Of a stretch of DNA of 64,000 bases, positions 50,499-60,491 are shown in pieces. The position numbers and the translations under genes are program-made. The DNA lies in NCBI RefSeq assembly GCF_027922045.1, contig NZ_BSEX01000024.1, positions 111,127-175,126 of the forward strand, in the 5' to 3' direction. Under the pieces are notes generated by a model, which was not told the origin of the DNA, did no database searches, and saw only the letters and a list, made by a program, of their open reading frames with translations. Positions within the stretch are counted from its first letter, which is position 1. Every line of letters starts with the position of its first letter. This stretch comes from Microbacterium terregens (lineage in GTDB: Bacteria; Pseudomonadota; Alphaproteobacteria; Sphingomonadales; Sphingomonadaceae).

Positions 50499-50523
50499 GG
50501 AACCGCCGTCGCCGGCTTTGGTT
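50499..50523 (+). promoter_or_regulatory. Candidate EcfG-type promoter (GGAAC-N16-GGTT)
   Basis: GGAAC (50499-50503) and GGTT (50520-50523) with a 16-base spacer, one mismatch to the EcfG consensus. It lies 30 bases before the first gene of the small envelope-protein cluster. Confidence 0.4.
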
Positions 50524-50553
50524 CTCCAGGCGAACCACGAAGGGAAACGCACG

Positions 50554-51150
50554 ATGAGCGACACCAACCGGACCGACCCGCTTTCGAGCACGGGCCCTAG
50601 CGACACCAACGTCGAGTTCACCCCCTCTTCCAGCACCGCCGGTGGCGCGGACGTCAGCTTCAAGCCAACCGGCAGCGACGAGTCCGTCTTCGAGACCGCA
50701 GGCACGACCGACACGGGCGGCAGCACCACCGGCACGACGGCGGACAAGGCCAAGGGTACGGCACAGACGCTGAAGGACGAGGCGAACAAGCTGGGTCGCC
50801 AGGCGACGGACAAGGCGCGCGGCCTTGCCGATGAAGGCAAGCTGCGCGCGACCGGCGCACTCGATGAATTTTCGAAGATGATGGAAGATGCCGCCGGCAC
50901 GGTCGACGACAAGCTGGGCGAGCAGTACGGCCAATACGCCCGCTCCGCGGCACAGGCGCTGTCGGGCTTCTCCGACTCGCTGCGCGACAAGGATGTCGAT
51001 GAGCTGATCGAGGACGTCCGCGGCTTCGTACGCAAGAGCCCGGCAGTCGCGATCGGCACCGCAGCCGCCCTGGGCTTTGTCCTGGCGCGCGTGGTGAAGG
51101 CGGGCGTGGACGGCGCCGCGGACGCCACCGACACGACCCCGACGGCCTGA
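50554..51150 (+). CDS. ElaB/YqjD-like membrane-anchored protein
   Basis: 198 residues: a disordered Ser/Thr/Gly-rich N-terminus (1-60), an amphipathic helical region (about 65-150, AQTLKDEANKLGRQATDKARGLADEG) and a C-terminal membrane helix (SPAVAIGTAAALGFVLARVV). The C-terminal layout matches ElaB/YqjD/DUF883 proteins, which in E. coli anchor ribosomes or respond to stationary phase. AAGGG precedes the ATG. First of a cluster with a YqjE-type protein, strengthening the comparison with yqjDEK. Confidence 0.78.
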   Translation: MSDTNRTDPLSSTGPSDTNVEFTPSSSTAGGADVSFKPTGSDESVFETAGTTDTGGSTTGTTADKAKGTAQTLKDEANKLGRQATDKARGLADEGKLRATGALDEFSKMMEDAAGTVDDKLGEQYGQYARSAAQALSGFSDSLRDKDVDELIEDVRGFVRKSPAVAIGTAAALGFVLARVVKAGVDGAADATDTTPTA

Positions 51151-51160
51151 CCCCGAGCGA

Positions 51161-51511
51161 GTGGACGCGATGCGCGATAGCAGGAGCGACGCCAGCATCG
51201 GCGAACTGATCCAGCGACTGGTCTCTGACGGCCGGACGTGGATCCAGGCCGAGCTGGCCGTGTGGAAGGCGGTCGCCGCCTCCCGCAAGAACGACGCGAT
51301 CCTGGGGATCGCCTTCGGCGTCGGGGCGCTGGTGCTCACCTTTGCAGCAATCGGCGCCCTGCTCGTCGGGCTGATCCTGGTACTTCGCGGGCCATTGGGC
51401 AACGGCGGCGCGACTGCCGTGGTCGTGCTCGTGGCGCTCGCGATCGCCGGCATCCTCGGCAAGATGGCGGCGACGCGGCTGGGCCGCGCCTTTTCGGGAG
51501 ACGGGCTGTGA
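51161..51511 (+). CDS. YqjE/holin-X-type membrane protein
   Basis: 116 residues with two membrane helices (about 47-73 and 82-100) after an N-terminal amphipathic helix (IGELIQRLVSDGRTWIQAELAVWK). This is the phage-holin-superfamily 6 / YqjE pattern; despite the name it is a chromosomal envelope protein. Starts at GTG 51161 or ATG 51170. It follows the ElaB/YqjD-like gene by ten bases and its stop overlaps the next start. Confidence 0.8.
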   Translation: MDAMRDSRSDASIGELIQRLVSDGRTWIQAELAVWKAVAASRKNDAILGIAFGVGALVLTFAAIGALLVGLILVLRGPLGNGGATAVVVLVALAIAGILGKMAATRLGRAFSGDGL

Positions 51512-51864
51512 CCGAACCCCAGGGCATCGCAGCGGCGCGCGCGAACGCGCAGCAGGCCAAGTCCAGGATGCTGGGTACCGTCGACGCGCTGAAGGCCCGG
51601 CTGAACCCCGGAACCGTCGCGGAGGATGTGGCCGGCCGAGTCAAGGAACGGGCGTCGGCTGCGGTCGAGCAAGGCGTCGCCGTCGTCCAGCGCGAGCCCC
51701 GCGCCGTGGCGGCGGGTGCAGCCGGGCTGTTCGCCCTGTTCATCACGCCGAAGCTGATCCGCAGCCTTCGGCGGCGCTGCAAGCAGAAGCGGGCACGCGC
51801 CAAGGTACCAGCCACGGTCGCTAGCCCGGAGCCGCCGCCAGCACCGCCCCCCGCAGGATCCTGA
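51508..51864 (+). CDS. DUF3618-like membrane protein
   Basis: 118 residues: helix with QQAKSRMLGTVDALKARLNPGTVAEDVAGRVK (in pieces a DUF3618-like pattern), a hydrophobic segment (PRAVAAGAAGLFALFI), then a basic stretch RSLRRRCKQKRARAK and a Pro-rich end. GTG start overlaps the preceding stop; GGGAG eight bases upstream. Third member of the yqjDEK-like operon; role unknown. Confidence 0.7.
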   Translation: MTEPQGIAAARANAQQAKSRMLGTVDALKARLNPGTVAEDVAGRVKERASAAVEQGVAVVQREPRAVAAGAAGLFALFITPKLIRSLRRRCKQKRARAKVPATVASPEPPPAPPPAGS

Positions 51865-51908
51865 CACCATCACTGGGCCGTGATCGGCCCCTAGCAAGGA
51901 CAAGTGGA

Positions 51909-52364
51909 ATGACCACGAACGGCAACAACACCACGGCTTCGACCAACACGTCCGCGGACACCCAGGGCGACGCAGGCACCCTCGCCCACCTGCGCGAAAG
52001 CGCGAGCCACGCCTATGAGAGCACGCGCGAGAGCGCGGCGACGGCAGCGGCGCGTGCGAGCGAGGGCATCGAGGCAAACCCGCTCGCGGTGCTGGCGGGC
52101 GGCATTGCGCTCGGCGCCATCCTCGGCGCGCTCCTGCCCAAGTCGGAAAGCGAGCAGAAGGTGCTGGGCCCGCTCGGCAAGCGTCTGTCCGAGACGGCCG
52201 CGGCTGCCGCCACCGCCGCTCGCGAGGCGGGCAAGGAACAGCTGACCAGCGCGATCCCCGACAAGGATGCCGCCAAGGAGTCGCTGAAGAAGGCGTTCGG
52301 CAACGTCGTCGAGGCGGCCAAGGACGGCGGAAAAACGGCTGCTACCGGTAGCAGCGCGGCCTGA
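51909..52364 (+). CDS. Ala-rich helical membrane protein
   Basis: 151 residues: a disordered Thr/Asn-rich start, an amphipathic Ala/Ser helix (RESASHAYESTRESAATAAARA), a hydrophobic glycine-zipper-like segment (NPLAVLAGGIALGAILGALLP), and a long Ala/Glu/Lys helix. Similar in style to the preceding proteins of the cluster and to ElaB-like stress proteins. AAGGA precedes the ATG. Function unknown. Confidence 0.72.
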   Translation: MTTNGNNTTASTNTSADTQGDAGTLAHLRESASHAYESTRESAATAAARASEGIEANPLAVLAGGIALGAILGALLPKSESEQKVLGPLGKRLSETAAAAATAAREAGKEQLTSAIPDKDAAKESLKKAFGNVVEAAKDGGKTAATGSSAA

Positions 52365-52433
52365 TCGCCTCTGCGCCCTTGAGTGCTCGGCTCGAGCCGC
52401 TATGCGGCAGTGCAGCACACATCAGGAGCTGAC

Positions 52434-52649
52434 ATGAGCAAGATGCATCTCGTTTTCGGTGGCCGCGTCAGCGACCCCCAGACGCTCGACTTCGTCGATC
52501 TGAAGGAAGTCGATCTGGTCGGGCTGTTCCCCGACTATGAGAGCGCCGAAAAGGCGTGGCGCGCCGCCGCGCAGCGGACGGTGGACGATGCCGAGATGAA
52601 GTATGTGGTGGTGCCGCTGCACCGCCTGCTCGAGCCCGAGCTGAAGTAA
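52434..52649 (+). CDS. DUF4170 family protein
   Basis: 71 residues, alphaproteobacterial DUF4170: KMHLVFGGRVSDPQTLDFVD, VGLFPDYESAEKAWRAAAQ, DDAEMKYVVVPLHRLLEP. AGGAG precedes the ATG at 52434. A strong terminator closes the transcript. Cytosolic, function unknown. Confidence 0.88.
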   Translation: MSKMHLVFGGRVSDPQTLDFVDLKEVDLVGLFPDYESAEKAWRAAAQRTVDDAEMKYVVVPLHRLLEPELK

Positions 52650-52677
52650 CGGCAGCCCGAGAGAGCCGACACGAGAC

Positions 52678-52710
52678 GGGGCCGCTTCCGGATTGGAAGC
52701 GGCCCCGTTT
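52678..52710 (+). terminator. Intrinsic terminator after DUF4170
   Basis: A perfect 12-bp stem (GGGGCCGCTTCC) with a GGATT loop, followed by GTTTCTGTTT. Confidence 0.9.
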
Positions 52711-52758
52711 CTGTTTCGTGCGCGGGTGACCCGAAGCGGGTGGCCCCGCCCCGGCCCC

Positions 52759-54891
52759 TTACAGCGCGAAGCGGGCGGTGACGCGCAGATCGCGCCCCGC
52801 GAGCGGGGCATAGTCCTTCAGGTAGCTCGCGTGCCGGCGCGCGACCACATCGAACAGGTTGTTGGCGGACAGAAGCAGACTGGTGGGGTTGTCGCGTCCC
52901 CAGGGCTTCAGCGTGAGCGAGGCATTCACGAGCGTATAGGCGCCCGTCTCGGTCTCGTTAGCGGCGACCCGGTCCTGCTTGGTGACATGCTCCACTTCCA
53001 GGCGTCCCTGGGCGAGCACGCCCTGCGCCTCGATGCCGCCGAGCAGGCGGAGCGGCGGGATGCGCGGCACCGGTCCGCCGTTCTTGATCGTCGCATGGGT
53101 ATAGTCCGCGACGCCATCCACCACCACGGCGGTGCTGCCGATCTGCGCCAGCCGCGCAGAGGCTTCCGCCTCAAGGCCGTAGAAGCGGGCATCGACCTGG
53201 TTGTACTGGTAGACCGGCAGCCCATCCTCGAGCTCACCGGTGGGCTGCTCGTAGATGAAGCCGTCGTACCAATTGTGGTAGGCCGCGAGGCTGAAATCGA
53301 AGCCGTCGCCGCCGCCCTTCAGCGTCGCCTCCACGCCGTTGCTGCGCTCCACGCCCAGGTTCACGTCGCCGATCTCGAACGCCTGGGTGCCGGCGTGCGG
53401 GCCGTTGGCGAAGAGTTCCTCGGCGGTCGGGGCCCGCTCGCTGTGCGACAGCGACACGCCGAAGCGCACGCCGCTGCTGCCCAGTTCCACACTGGCGCCG
53501 CCGGCGGCCGAGAAGGCATTGAAGCTGCGCTCCAGCCGGCCGTTGCCGAGGTCCGCGTCCGGCTGTGCCACCGCTTCGGTGCGCTCGTAGCGGCCGGACA
53601 ATTCCCCACGCACCGCGCCGAAATCGGCACTCTGGAGGGTGAAGACACTATATTGCTGCGTCTCGTTGCGCGGCAGGAATTTCTCCTCGCCGATGACGTT
53701 GAGCGTGCGGATCAGCATCTGCGCGCCGGTCGTCCCGCGCCAGCCGCCGCGAACCGCCTGCTGCGCTTCCACGCGCGCTTCCAGCCCCTGGCTGTAGAAG
53801 GTCGTCCCGACTTCGCCGGTGTCCTCCAGTTCCTGGTGGCGATAGTCGGCGATCGCGCCGCGGAAACGAAGCCGGTCGATGAAGCCGCCGGTCTCCACCT
53901 CACCGCGCATGTCGAGGCGTGTCTGGCGCATGGCGATACGCACCGCTTCCGCTTCCTCGCCAGGCTCGATCGCATAGCGAATGGGTACGCCATAGTTGGT
54001 GTCGTAGTGCGACACGGAGAAGCCGAGGTTGCCGCCATCGGCGACGACGGCCGCGCCGCCAGCGACCTGCCAGGTCTCGGCCGAGCTGTTGGGAAGCGTT
54101 CCGCTGAGGTTTGCCAGATCGGCGATGTCGGGATCGCTGCTGGCCGCCGCCGCGCGACGCTGCGGCCCGGCCAGGATGTGGCCCCCGGTCTCCAGGTCGT
54201 CCGACTTGGTGTAGCTGCCGTCGGCGTGGAGGACGACCTTGCCGCCGACCGGCACGTCGATGCTGCCCGAGGCGGTACGCTCATCCGCAGCCGATCCATA
54301 GCCGACGATACCGTCGAGATGGACCGGTTCCTCCGGAAGCGTGCGCGGGATGCGGCTGTCGATCACATTGACCACACCGCCGATCGCCGACGGACCGAAC
54401 AGCAGCGCCGCGGGACCGCGGAGCACCTCGATGCGGTCGGCGATCAGCGGGTTGATGGCGACCGCATGATCGACGCTGGTGGTCGAGACGTCGAAGCTGC
54501 CGATCCCCTCGGTCAGCACGCGTGCGCGGTCCCCCTGCAGGCCGCGCAGGATGGGCCGCGAGGCGCCGGGCCCGAAGCTGCTGGAACTCACGCCGGGCTG
54601 CCGCGCCAGGGTGTCACCCAGGGTAGGTCGCAGCGAACGGTTCAGCGCGTCTCCCGAAAGCACGGTGGTGCCGCCGAGCAGATCCGCCTTCGGGCGGTCC
54701 AGCGACGCCGTGACGACGATGTTGGCGCCGATCTCCTGGTGGTTCGCGTCGGTAGTGCTGCCCTGCCCTGCCTGCGCCGCTGCATCCACCGGGGCGCCGT
54801 CGGTCTCTGCCGGGGCAGCATCCGGGCGCGCATTGGCCGGAAGCGCACAGGCGAGCGCAGCACTACCAAGAAGAAGACGAGCAAACGACAT
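52759..54891 (-). CDS. TonB-dependent outer-membrane receptor, ZnuD-like
   Basis: 710 residues with signal peptide (1-21), plug domain (about 55-185) and 22-strand-type barrel ending in Phe-Ala-Leu (RFAL). The plug segments SFGPGASRPILRGLQGDRARVL, SVDHAVAINPLIADRIEVLRGPAALLFG and GGVVNVIDSRIPR match the ZnuD zinc-uptake receptor group. His/Asp-rich loop residues that would confirm zinc are not conspicuous. Energy comes from TonB-ExbBD encoded elsewhere. An inverted repeat upstream could be an operator. Zinc or another metal complex is the likely substrate. Confidence 0.85.
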   Translation of the reverse strand: MSFARLLLGSAALACALPANARPDAAPAETDGAPVDAAAQAGQGSTTDANHQEIGANIVVTASLDRPKADLLGGTTVLSGDALNRSLRPTLGDTLARQPGVSSSSFGPGASRPILRGLQGDRARVLTEGIGSFDVSTTSVDHAVAINPLIADRIEVLRGPAALLFGPSAIGGVVNVIDSRIPRTLPEEPVHLDGIVGYGSAADERTASGSIDVPVGGKVVLHADGSYTKSDDLETGGHILAGPQRRAAAASSDPDIADLANLSGTLPNSSAETWQVAGGAAVVADGGNLGFSVSHYDTNYGVPIRYAIEPGEEAEAVRIAMRQTRLDMRGEVETGGFIDRLRFRGAIADYRHQELEDTGEVGTTFYSQGLEARVEAQQAVRGGWRGTTGAQMLIRTLNVIGEEKFLPRNETQQYSVFTLQSADFGAVRGELSGRYERTEAVAQPDADLGNGRLERSFNAFSAAGGASVELGSSGVRFGVSLSHSERAPTAEELFANGPHAGTQAFEIGDVNLGVERSNGVEATLKGGGDGFDFSLAAYHNWYDGFIYEQPTGELEDGLPVYQYNQVDARFYGLEAEASARLAQIGSTAVVVDGVADYTHATIKNGGPVPRIPPLRLLGGIEAQGVLAQGRLEVEHVTKQDRVAANETETGAYTLVNASLTLKPWGRDNPTSLLLSANNLFDVVARRHASYLKDYAPLAGRDLRVTARFAL

Positions 54892-54941
54892 CGAGACCCT
54901 CCCATAAGCGGATGGCCTCCCCTAGCGGGCAATGATACAAC

Positions 54942-54969
54942 GTCACAATAGGCGAATTGCTTTTGTGAC
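54942..54969. promoter_or_regulatory. 7-bp inverted repeat upstream of the TonB receptor
   Basis: GTCACAA (54942-54948) and TTGTGAC (54963-54969) are separated by 14 bases, about 50 bases before the receptor start, in an AT-rich island. On the minus strand TTGTCA then resembles a -35 box. It may be an operator or promoter element; it is not an obvious Zur or Fur box. Confidence 0.35.
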
Positions 54970-54994
54970 AAAGTTTTTCTGATGGATGCGCCGG

Positions 54995-56001
54995 CTAGCC
55001 CAGGATCCGGCGATAGAGCGCCTCGTACCGCTCTGCCATGCGCTCGACGGAGAAGTGCGCCGCCACTCTCGCGCGGCACGCGGCGCGATCGATCTGGTCG
55101 ACCCGTGCCACGGCGTCGATCGCCCCGTCCAGGTCGTCCACCAGGAAGCCGGTAACCCCGTCCTCGATCAGTTCCGGCATGGAGCCGCGCCGGTAGGCGA
55201 TCACCGGCGTGCCGCAGGCCATCGCCTCGACCACGGAAAGGCCGAACGGCTCGTCGAAGCCGATCAGGTGGAGCAGCGCCCGTGCCTGCCCCAGCATCGC
55301 GGTCCGCTTTGCGCCGCCGACGGCACCGTGATGGAGGATGCGGACGCCGTCGATCCCGGGCTCGACCTCCTCACGCCAATAGCGCTCGTCCTGGACGATC
55401 CCGGCCATGTGCAGTCGCCGGCCGGTCGCCCGAGCGACTTCGATCGCCTCGCGCGGCCCCTTGTCGGGGTGCATGCGGCCGAAGAACAGCAGATCGTCGC
55501 TGCCCGCTGCATCGAAGGGGAAGTCGTCGATCGGAATGCCGTGGTGAATGGTGGCCGCATAGCGCAGCGCCGGATGCCGGTCCGCGTCACTGATCGCGAC
55601 GTAGTGCACCCGATCCTGGTAGGGCGCGTACATCGGCAAGATCCGGTCGGAGGAGAAGCCGTGGATCGTGGTGACCATGGGCGTCGACACTAGCCCGGAG
55701 AAGGCATGCGCCGGAAAATCCGCCTGGTTGTGGATCAGGTCGAACTCGCCCGCGCGCTCGAACGCATGGGCGAGATGGCGGAACTCCCACACCTTCGCGT
55801 CGACCGCGGGATCTTCCGAATAGGGTGCGGGCACGATGCCCGCGAGGGTCCCGGACGTGATCGAGTCGAGGGTTGCGAACAGCGTCACGTCCACGCCGCG
55901 CGCGACCAGCGCCTCGGTGAGTAGGCTGGTGACCAGTTCCCAGGGACCATAGTGCCGCGGCGGTGTGCGCCATGCGATCGGCGCCAGCATCGCGATCCGC
56001 A

Positions 56002-56002
<1 letters not shown>
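54995..56002 (-). CDS. Glycosyltransferase family 4 (GT-B)
   Basis: 335-residue retaining glycosyltransferase: N-terminal MRIAMLAPIAWRTPP with a glycine-poor substrate loop, then TTIHGF, VAISDADR, LLFFGRMHPDKGP (nucleotide-sugar site) and the E-x7-E motif EPFGLSVVEAM. No membrane segment. Its ATG overlaps the stop of the GH13 gene by one base (TGATG), so the two enzymes are made together. Donor and acceptor are unknown; a glucan or trehalose-type pathway is possible given the partner. Confidence 0.88.
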
Positions 56003-57603
<1,601 letters not shown>

Positions 57604-57669
57604 GAGCACTCCCCGTCCGATCGCCTGCACCCGAAAGCGGTGGCGGGTCGCCCCCCGCCACCAGTCACG

Positions 57670-57900
57670 TCACTCGCCCGAGGAACGGGTGGCCGTGTGG
57701 CCGCCAAGGGCGCTGTCCTGCTCCCGGTCGGCAGTGCTGCCGGCGACATCGGCCTCGCGCTGATCGCCCTCCCGCGCGCCTTCTGGCCCGCTGCCGATCG
57801 CGTCGCCGGGAGCCACGGGATCCTCGTACCGCTCGTGCCCGCGCTTGGTGTCCATGCCGGGCGTGTTGTGGCCGTGCATGCGGATATCGTCCTTGGCCAT
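57670..57900 (-). CDS. Small hydrophilic Gly/Asp/Glu-rich protein
   Basis: 76 residues, strongly charged and probably disordered (KDDIRMHGHNTPGMDTKRG, RYEDPVAPGDAIGSGPEGA). GGAGGAGAG just before the ATG at 57900 is a very strong ribosome-binding site, implying high expression. GCAAC-N16-CGTT lies 28-52 bases upstream (one mismatch to the EcfG consensus). Probably a stress-induced hydrophilin-like protein; function unknown. Confidence 0.72.
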   Translation of the reverse strand: MAKDDIRMHGHNTPGMDTKRGHERYEDPVAPGDAIGSGPEGAREGDQREADVAGSTADREQDSALGGHTATRSSGE

Positions 57901-57928
57901 GATCGCTCTCCTCCTGCGGAGCCCGATC

Positions 57929-57953
57929 AACGGCCGGCACCCCGCGGAGTTGC
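57929..57953 (-). promoter_or_regulatory. Candidate EcfG-type promoter (GCAAC-N16-CGTT)
   Basis: On the minus strand GCAAC (57953-57949) and CGTT (57932-57929) with a 16-base spacer, one mismatch to consensus, directly upstream of the hydrophilic gene at 57900. Confidence 0.45.
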
Positions 57954-58063
57954 AGCATTCGCCCTCCAGACGCATCGGTTCAGCCGAAGCGGCAGGTGGA
58001 ACCGCTCCAGCGGCGCAAACGCGCCGTTTCGCGAACCCCGCCGCTCGGCTAGGCTGCAGGCTC

Positions 58064-58600
58064 ATGACCCGCTTCACCGTGAACAACCAGCCCGTCGAAT
58101 ATCAACTGGACCCGCAGACGCCGCTCCTGTGGGCGCTGCGCGATGCGTCGAACCTCACCGGCACGAAATACGGGTGCGGTGTCGGAGAGTGCGGCGCCTG
58201 CACCGTGGATGTCGATGGAGAGGCGGTGCGTTCCTGCCAGGTCGCGATCGGCGCCTTAGAAGGGACCTTCGTCACCACCATTGAGGGACTGTCGCGCGAT
58301 CGCAGCCATCCGGTGCAGGCCGCCTTCCTCGCCTCCAATCTGGGCCAGTGCGGCTATTGCATCCCCGGCCTGGTCATGGCGACGGCCGCGTTGCTGCGGA
58401 CGGACCGCGATCCTTCCGATGCGGCGATCGCCGAGGCGCTGACGAATCTTTGCCGTTGTGGCATCCAGCCGCGCCTGACGGAGGCCGTCCGGCGGGCGGC
58501 GCGGCTTGCCCGGGGCGACGAGATGCTGGAGCCGGCGCCCAGGCCCGGCACCGACCATGACGAGGCGGCACGCGCGGTGCCGGCGCTCAGCCCGCGCTGA
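58064..58600 (+). CDS. Orphan [2Fe-2S] subunit of a molybdenum hydroxylase type
   Basis: 178 residues, the small iron-sulfur subunit of xanthine-oxidase-family enzymes (IorA / aldehyde oxidoreductase type). The plant-ferredoxin-type cluster has Cys38, 43, 46 and 58 (YGCGVGECGACTVD); the second cluster has Cys96, 99, 130 and 132 (CGYC, CRC). The protein normally pairs with a large molybdopterin subunit, but none lies next to it: an RcnB-like gene follows. Cytosolic or exported with its partner. The start ATG at 58064 has no clear ribosome-binding site. Confidence 0.88.
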   Translation: MTRFTVNNQPVEYQLDPQTPLLWALRDASNLTGTKYGCGVGECGACTVDVDGEAVRSCQVAIGALEGTFVTTIEGLSRDRSHPVQAAFLASNLGQCGYCIPGLVMATAALLRTDRDPSDAAIAEALTNLCRCGIQPRLTEAVRRAARLARGDEMLEPAPRPGTDHDEAARAVPALSPR

Positions 58601-58698
58601 TCCTTTCAGGCGGCTGTCACCCGAGTTCAGCCGCGGCTCATCGCGCAGGGCCTATCTGCGGATCAACGTAACCGGCGGGTCCGGTTGGGAGAGCCGCA

Positions 58699-59679
58699 GT
58701 GACCAAGTTCTTGTTGATGGGGTTGATGGCAGCCACCGCGCTGGTGCCTGCATCGGCATGGGCGCAGGATCGGGGCGATCGCCCCCGGCGCGAAGCGCGT
58801 GAGGCGAGCCGCCCTGCACCGCAGCGCGTTCAGCGCAATGCTCCGCGCGAGCGCCCGCAGCCCCAGCGCAACTTCCAGAACGAGCGGGCGCAACAGCCCC
58901 GCCCGCAGATGCCGCAGCGGGATTATCAGAACCAGCGGCCGCAGCAGGCGCGCCCGCAGATGCCGCAGCGCGACTTCCAGCGGGAGCGGCCGCAGCGGCG
59001 CGAGGAGTGGACTCAGCGCCCGGAACGCCCGGCTGGCTTCGATCGCCCCCGCAGCGACGGGCAGCAGCGGTGGCAGGGTGGCGACCGGCGCCCGGACGGC
59101 CGCTTTGATCGTCCCGATCCTCGGCCGGGCAACCGGCCGGACGTCCGCGGCAACGACGGCCGCCCCGATCGTCCGGGGGTCCAGCCCGGTCGTCCAGGCG
59201 GCAATTGGGAAGGTCGCGACCGTCGTGCCGGCGACCGCTTCGATCGCAACGATCGTCGCCCGAGCGACCGCTTCGACCGGAATGACCGCCGGCCTGACCG
59301 CGGATACGATCGGAACGACGGCTGGCGCAATCAAGCCCGGGACCGGCAGGACTGGAACGATCGCCGTGGGTGGAGCCGCGGCTGGCGCGATGATCGCCGC
59401 TACGACTGGGACCGGTATCGCCAGGCGAACCGCAACGTCTATCGCCTTCCGCGCTACTACCCGCCGTCGGGCTACCACTATGGCTATCGCCGCTTTTCGG
59501 TGGGGCTGACGCTCGGCTCGATGCTCTATGGATCGAGCTATTGGATCAACGACCCGTTCTACTATCGCCTGCCGCCGGCGTACGGCCCCTATCGCTGGGT
59601 CCGCTACTATAACGACGCGCTGCTGGTGGATCTGGAGAGCGGCGAAGTGGTCGACACCGTCTACGACCTGTTCTGGTAA
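58699..59679 (+). CDS. RcnB-like exported protein with long Arg/Asp/Pro/Gln repeats
   Basis: 326 residues: signal peptide (1-22, ending ASAWAQ), a low-complexity middle (about 25-245) and a C-terminal RcnB-like domain (about 250-326; YRLPRYYPPSGYHYGYRRFSVG, WVRYYNDALLVDLESGEVVD). RcnB tunes nickel/cobalt export in E. coli; sphingomonad relatives are mostly uncharacterised. The middle holds 17-residue repeats (RPQMPQRD units) and 11-residue DRFDRNDRRP units. GTG start with GGGAGA upstream. The highly charged region could bind polyanions, metals or the outer membrane. Confidence 0.82.
   Translation: MTKFLLMGLMAATALVPASAWAQDRGDRPRREAREASRPAPQRVQRNAPRERPQPQRNFQNERAQQPRPQMPQRDYQNQRPQQARPQMPQRDFQRERPQRREEWTQRPERPAGFDRPRSDGQQRWQGGDRRPDGRFDRPDPRPGNRPDVRGNDGRPDRPGVQPGRPGGNWEGRDRRAGDRFDRNDRRPSDRFDRNDRRPDRGYDRNDGWRNQARDRQDWNDRRGWSRGWRDDRRYDWDRYRQANRNVYRLPRYYPPSGYHYGYRRFSVGLTLGSMLYGSSYWINDPFYYRLPPAYGPYRWVRYYNDALLVDLESGEVVDTVYDLFW
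58900..58970 (+). repeat. Direct repeat, 51-bp period, inside the RcnB-like gene
   Basis: CGCCCGCAGATGCCGCAGCG occurs exactly at 58900-58919 and 58951-58970; the 51-bp period keeps frame and encodes a 17-residue unit. Confidence 0.9.
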
Positions 59680-59760
59680 CGGGATCGATGCGAGCGGGTC
59701 CGGCGGGCGACTGCCGGGCCCCCTTGCGTTCGCCGGCACCTTGTTCGAAGGAACGGTGCC

Positions 59761-60441
59761 ATGAAGGTGCAATCGACCCGTCCGCATGGCTCCCCGTCCC
59801 CGGTCCGGGCAGAGTTCGGGACCCGCGTCGCCGAGCGGCTGAAGGCCAATCCGAATGTCCGCCCCGCCAAGACGGAGGCGGCCCAGATGTTCTTCCATCC
59901 CGACTTCCTGAGCCCGGACGAATGCGCGATGCTGATGCGCACCATCGATGCGGGCAGCCGCCGCTCGACGCTGCTCACCGAGTCCAACGACCCCAATTTC
60001 CGCACCAGCGACAGCTGCGACCTCGACCGCTGGTCTCCCGAGATCCAGCCCCTGGATGAACGGATCGCGGACCTGCTCGGCATCGAGCCCCAGTTCGGCG
60101 AAACCATGCAGGGCCAGCGCTATGCGCCCGGCCAGCAGTTCCGCGCGCATCACGACTATTTCCACGAGGGCGAGCGCTACTGGGCCGACATGGAGCAGCA
60201 GGGCGGGCAGCGGACCTGGACGGCGATGGTGTTCCTGAACACCGTCGAGCAGGGCGGCGCCACCTGGTTCCCGCAGGCGGGCGTCCGCTTCAAGCCCAAT
60301 GCCGGCCAGCTCGTCGCCTGGAACAACATGAACCCGGACGGCAGCCCCAACAAGCTGACCCTGCACGAGGGGATGGCGGTGGTGCGCGGCACCAAATACA
60401 TCATCACCAAGTGGTTTCGCGAGCGCCCCTGGGTCAAGTGA
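59761..60441 (+). CDS. 2OG-Fe(II) dioxygenase, prolyl 4-hydroxylase-like
   Basis: 226-residue Fe(II)/2-oxoglutarate oxygenase of the P4H alpha-subunit type. Iron ligands His130-x-Asp132 (RAHHDYF) and His202 (LTLHEGMAV); the 2-oxoglutarate Lys is in GTKYIITKWF. Also QGQRYAPGQQF and TAMVFLNTVEQGGATWFP. Cytosolic. GAAGGAACGG precedes the ATG. In bacteria such enzymes hydroxylate proteins (for example EF-Tu) or small molecules; the substrate here is unknown. Confidence 0.9.
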   Translation: MKVQSTRPHGSPSPVRAEFGTRVAERLKANPNVRPAKTEAAQMFFHPDFLSPDECAMLMRTIDAGSRRSTLLTESNDPNFRTSDSCDLDRWSPEIQPLDERIADLLGIEPQFGETMQGQRYAPGQQFRAHHDYFHEGERYWADMEQQGGQRTWTAMVFLNTVEQGGATWFPQAGVRFKPNAGQLVAWNNMNPDGSPNKLTLHEGMAVVRGTKYIITKWFRERPWVK

Positions 60442-60491
60442 TGGAAACGACGGCGATTTCCATCCTCCTCCGGTTGGCGTAAGCGCCGCCC

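Noticed and set aside
51161..51511. Prophage holin
   Set aside because: The family name includes holin, but the context (ElaB/YqjD-like, DUF3618-like genes, no endolysin or phage structural genes) fits the chromosomal yqjDEK type.
58900..59330. Possible CRISPR-like or tandem repeat array
   Set aside because: Repeats are in frame, encode protein motifs of the RcnB-like gene, and have no uniform spacers.
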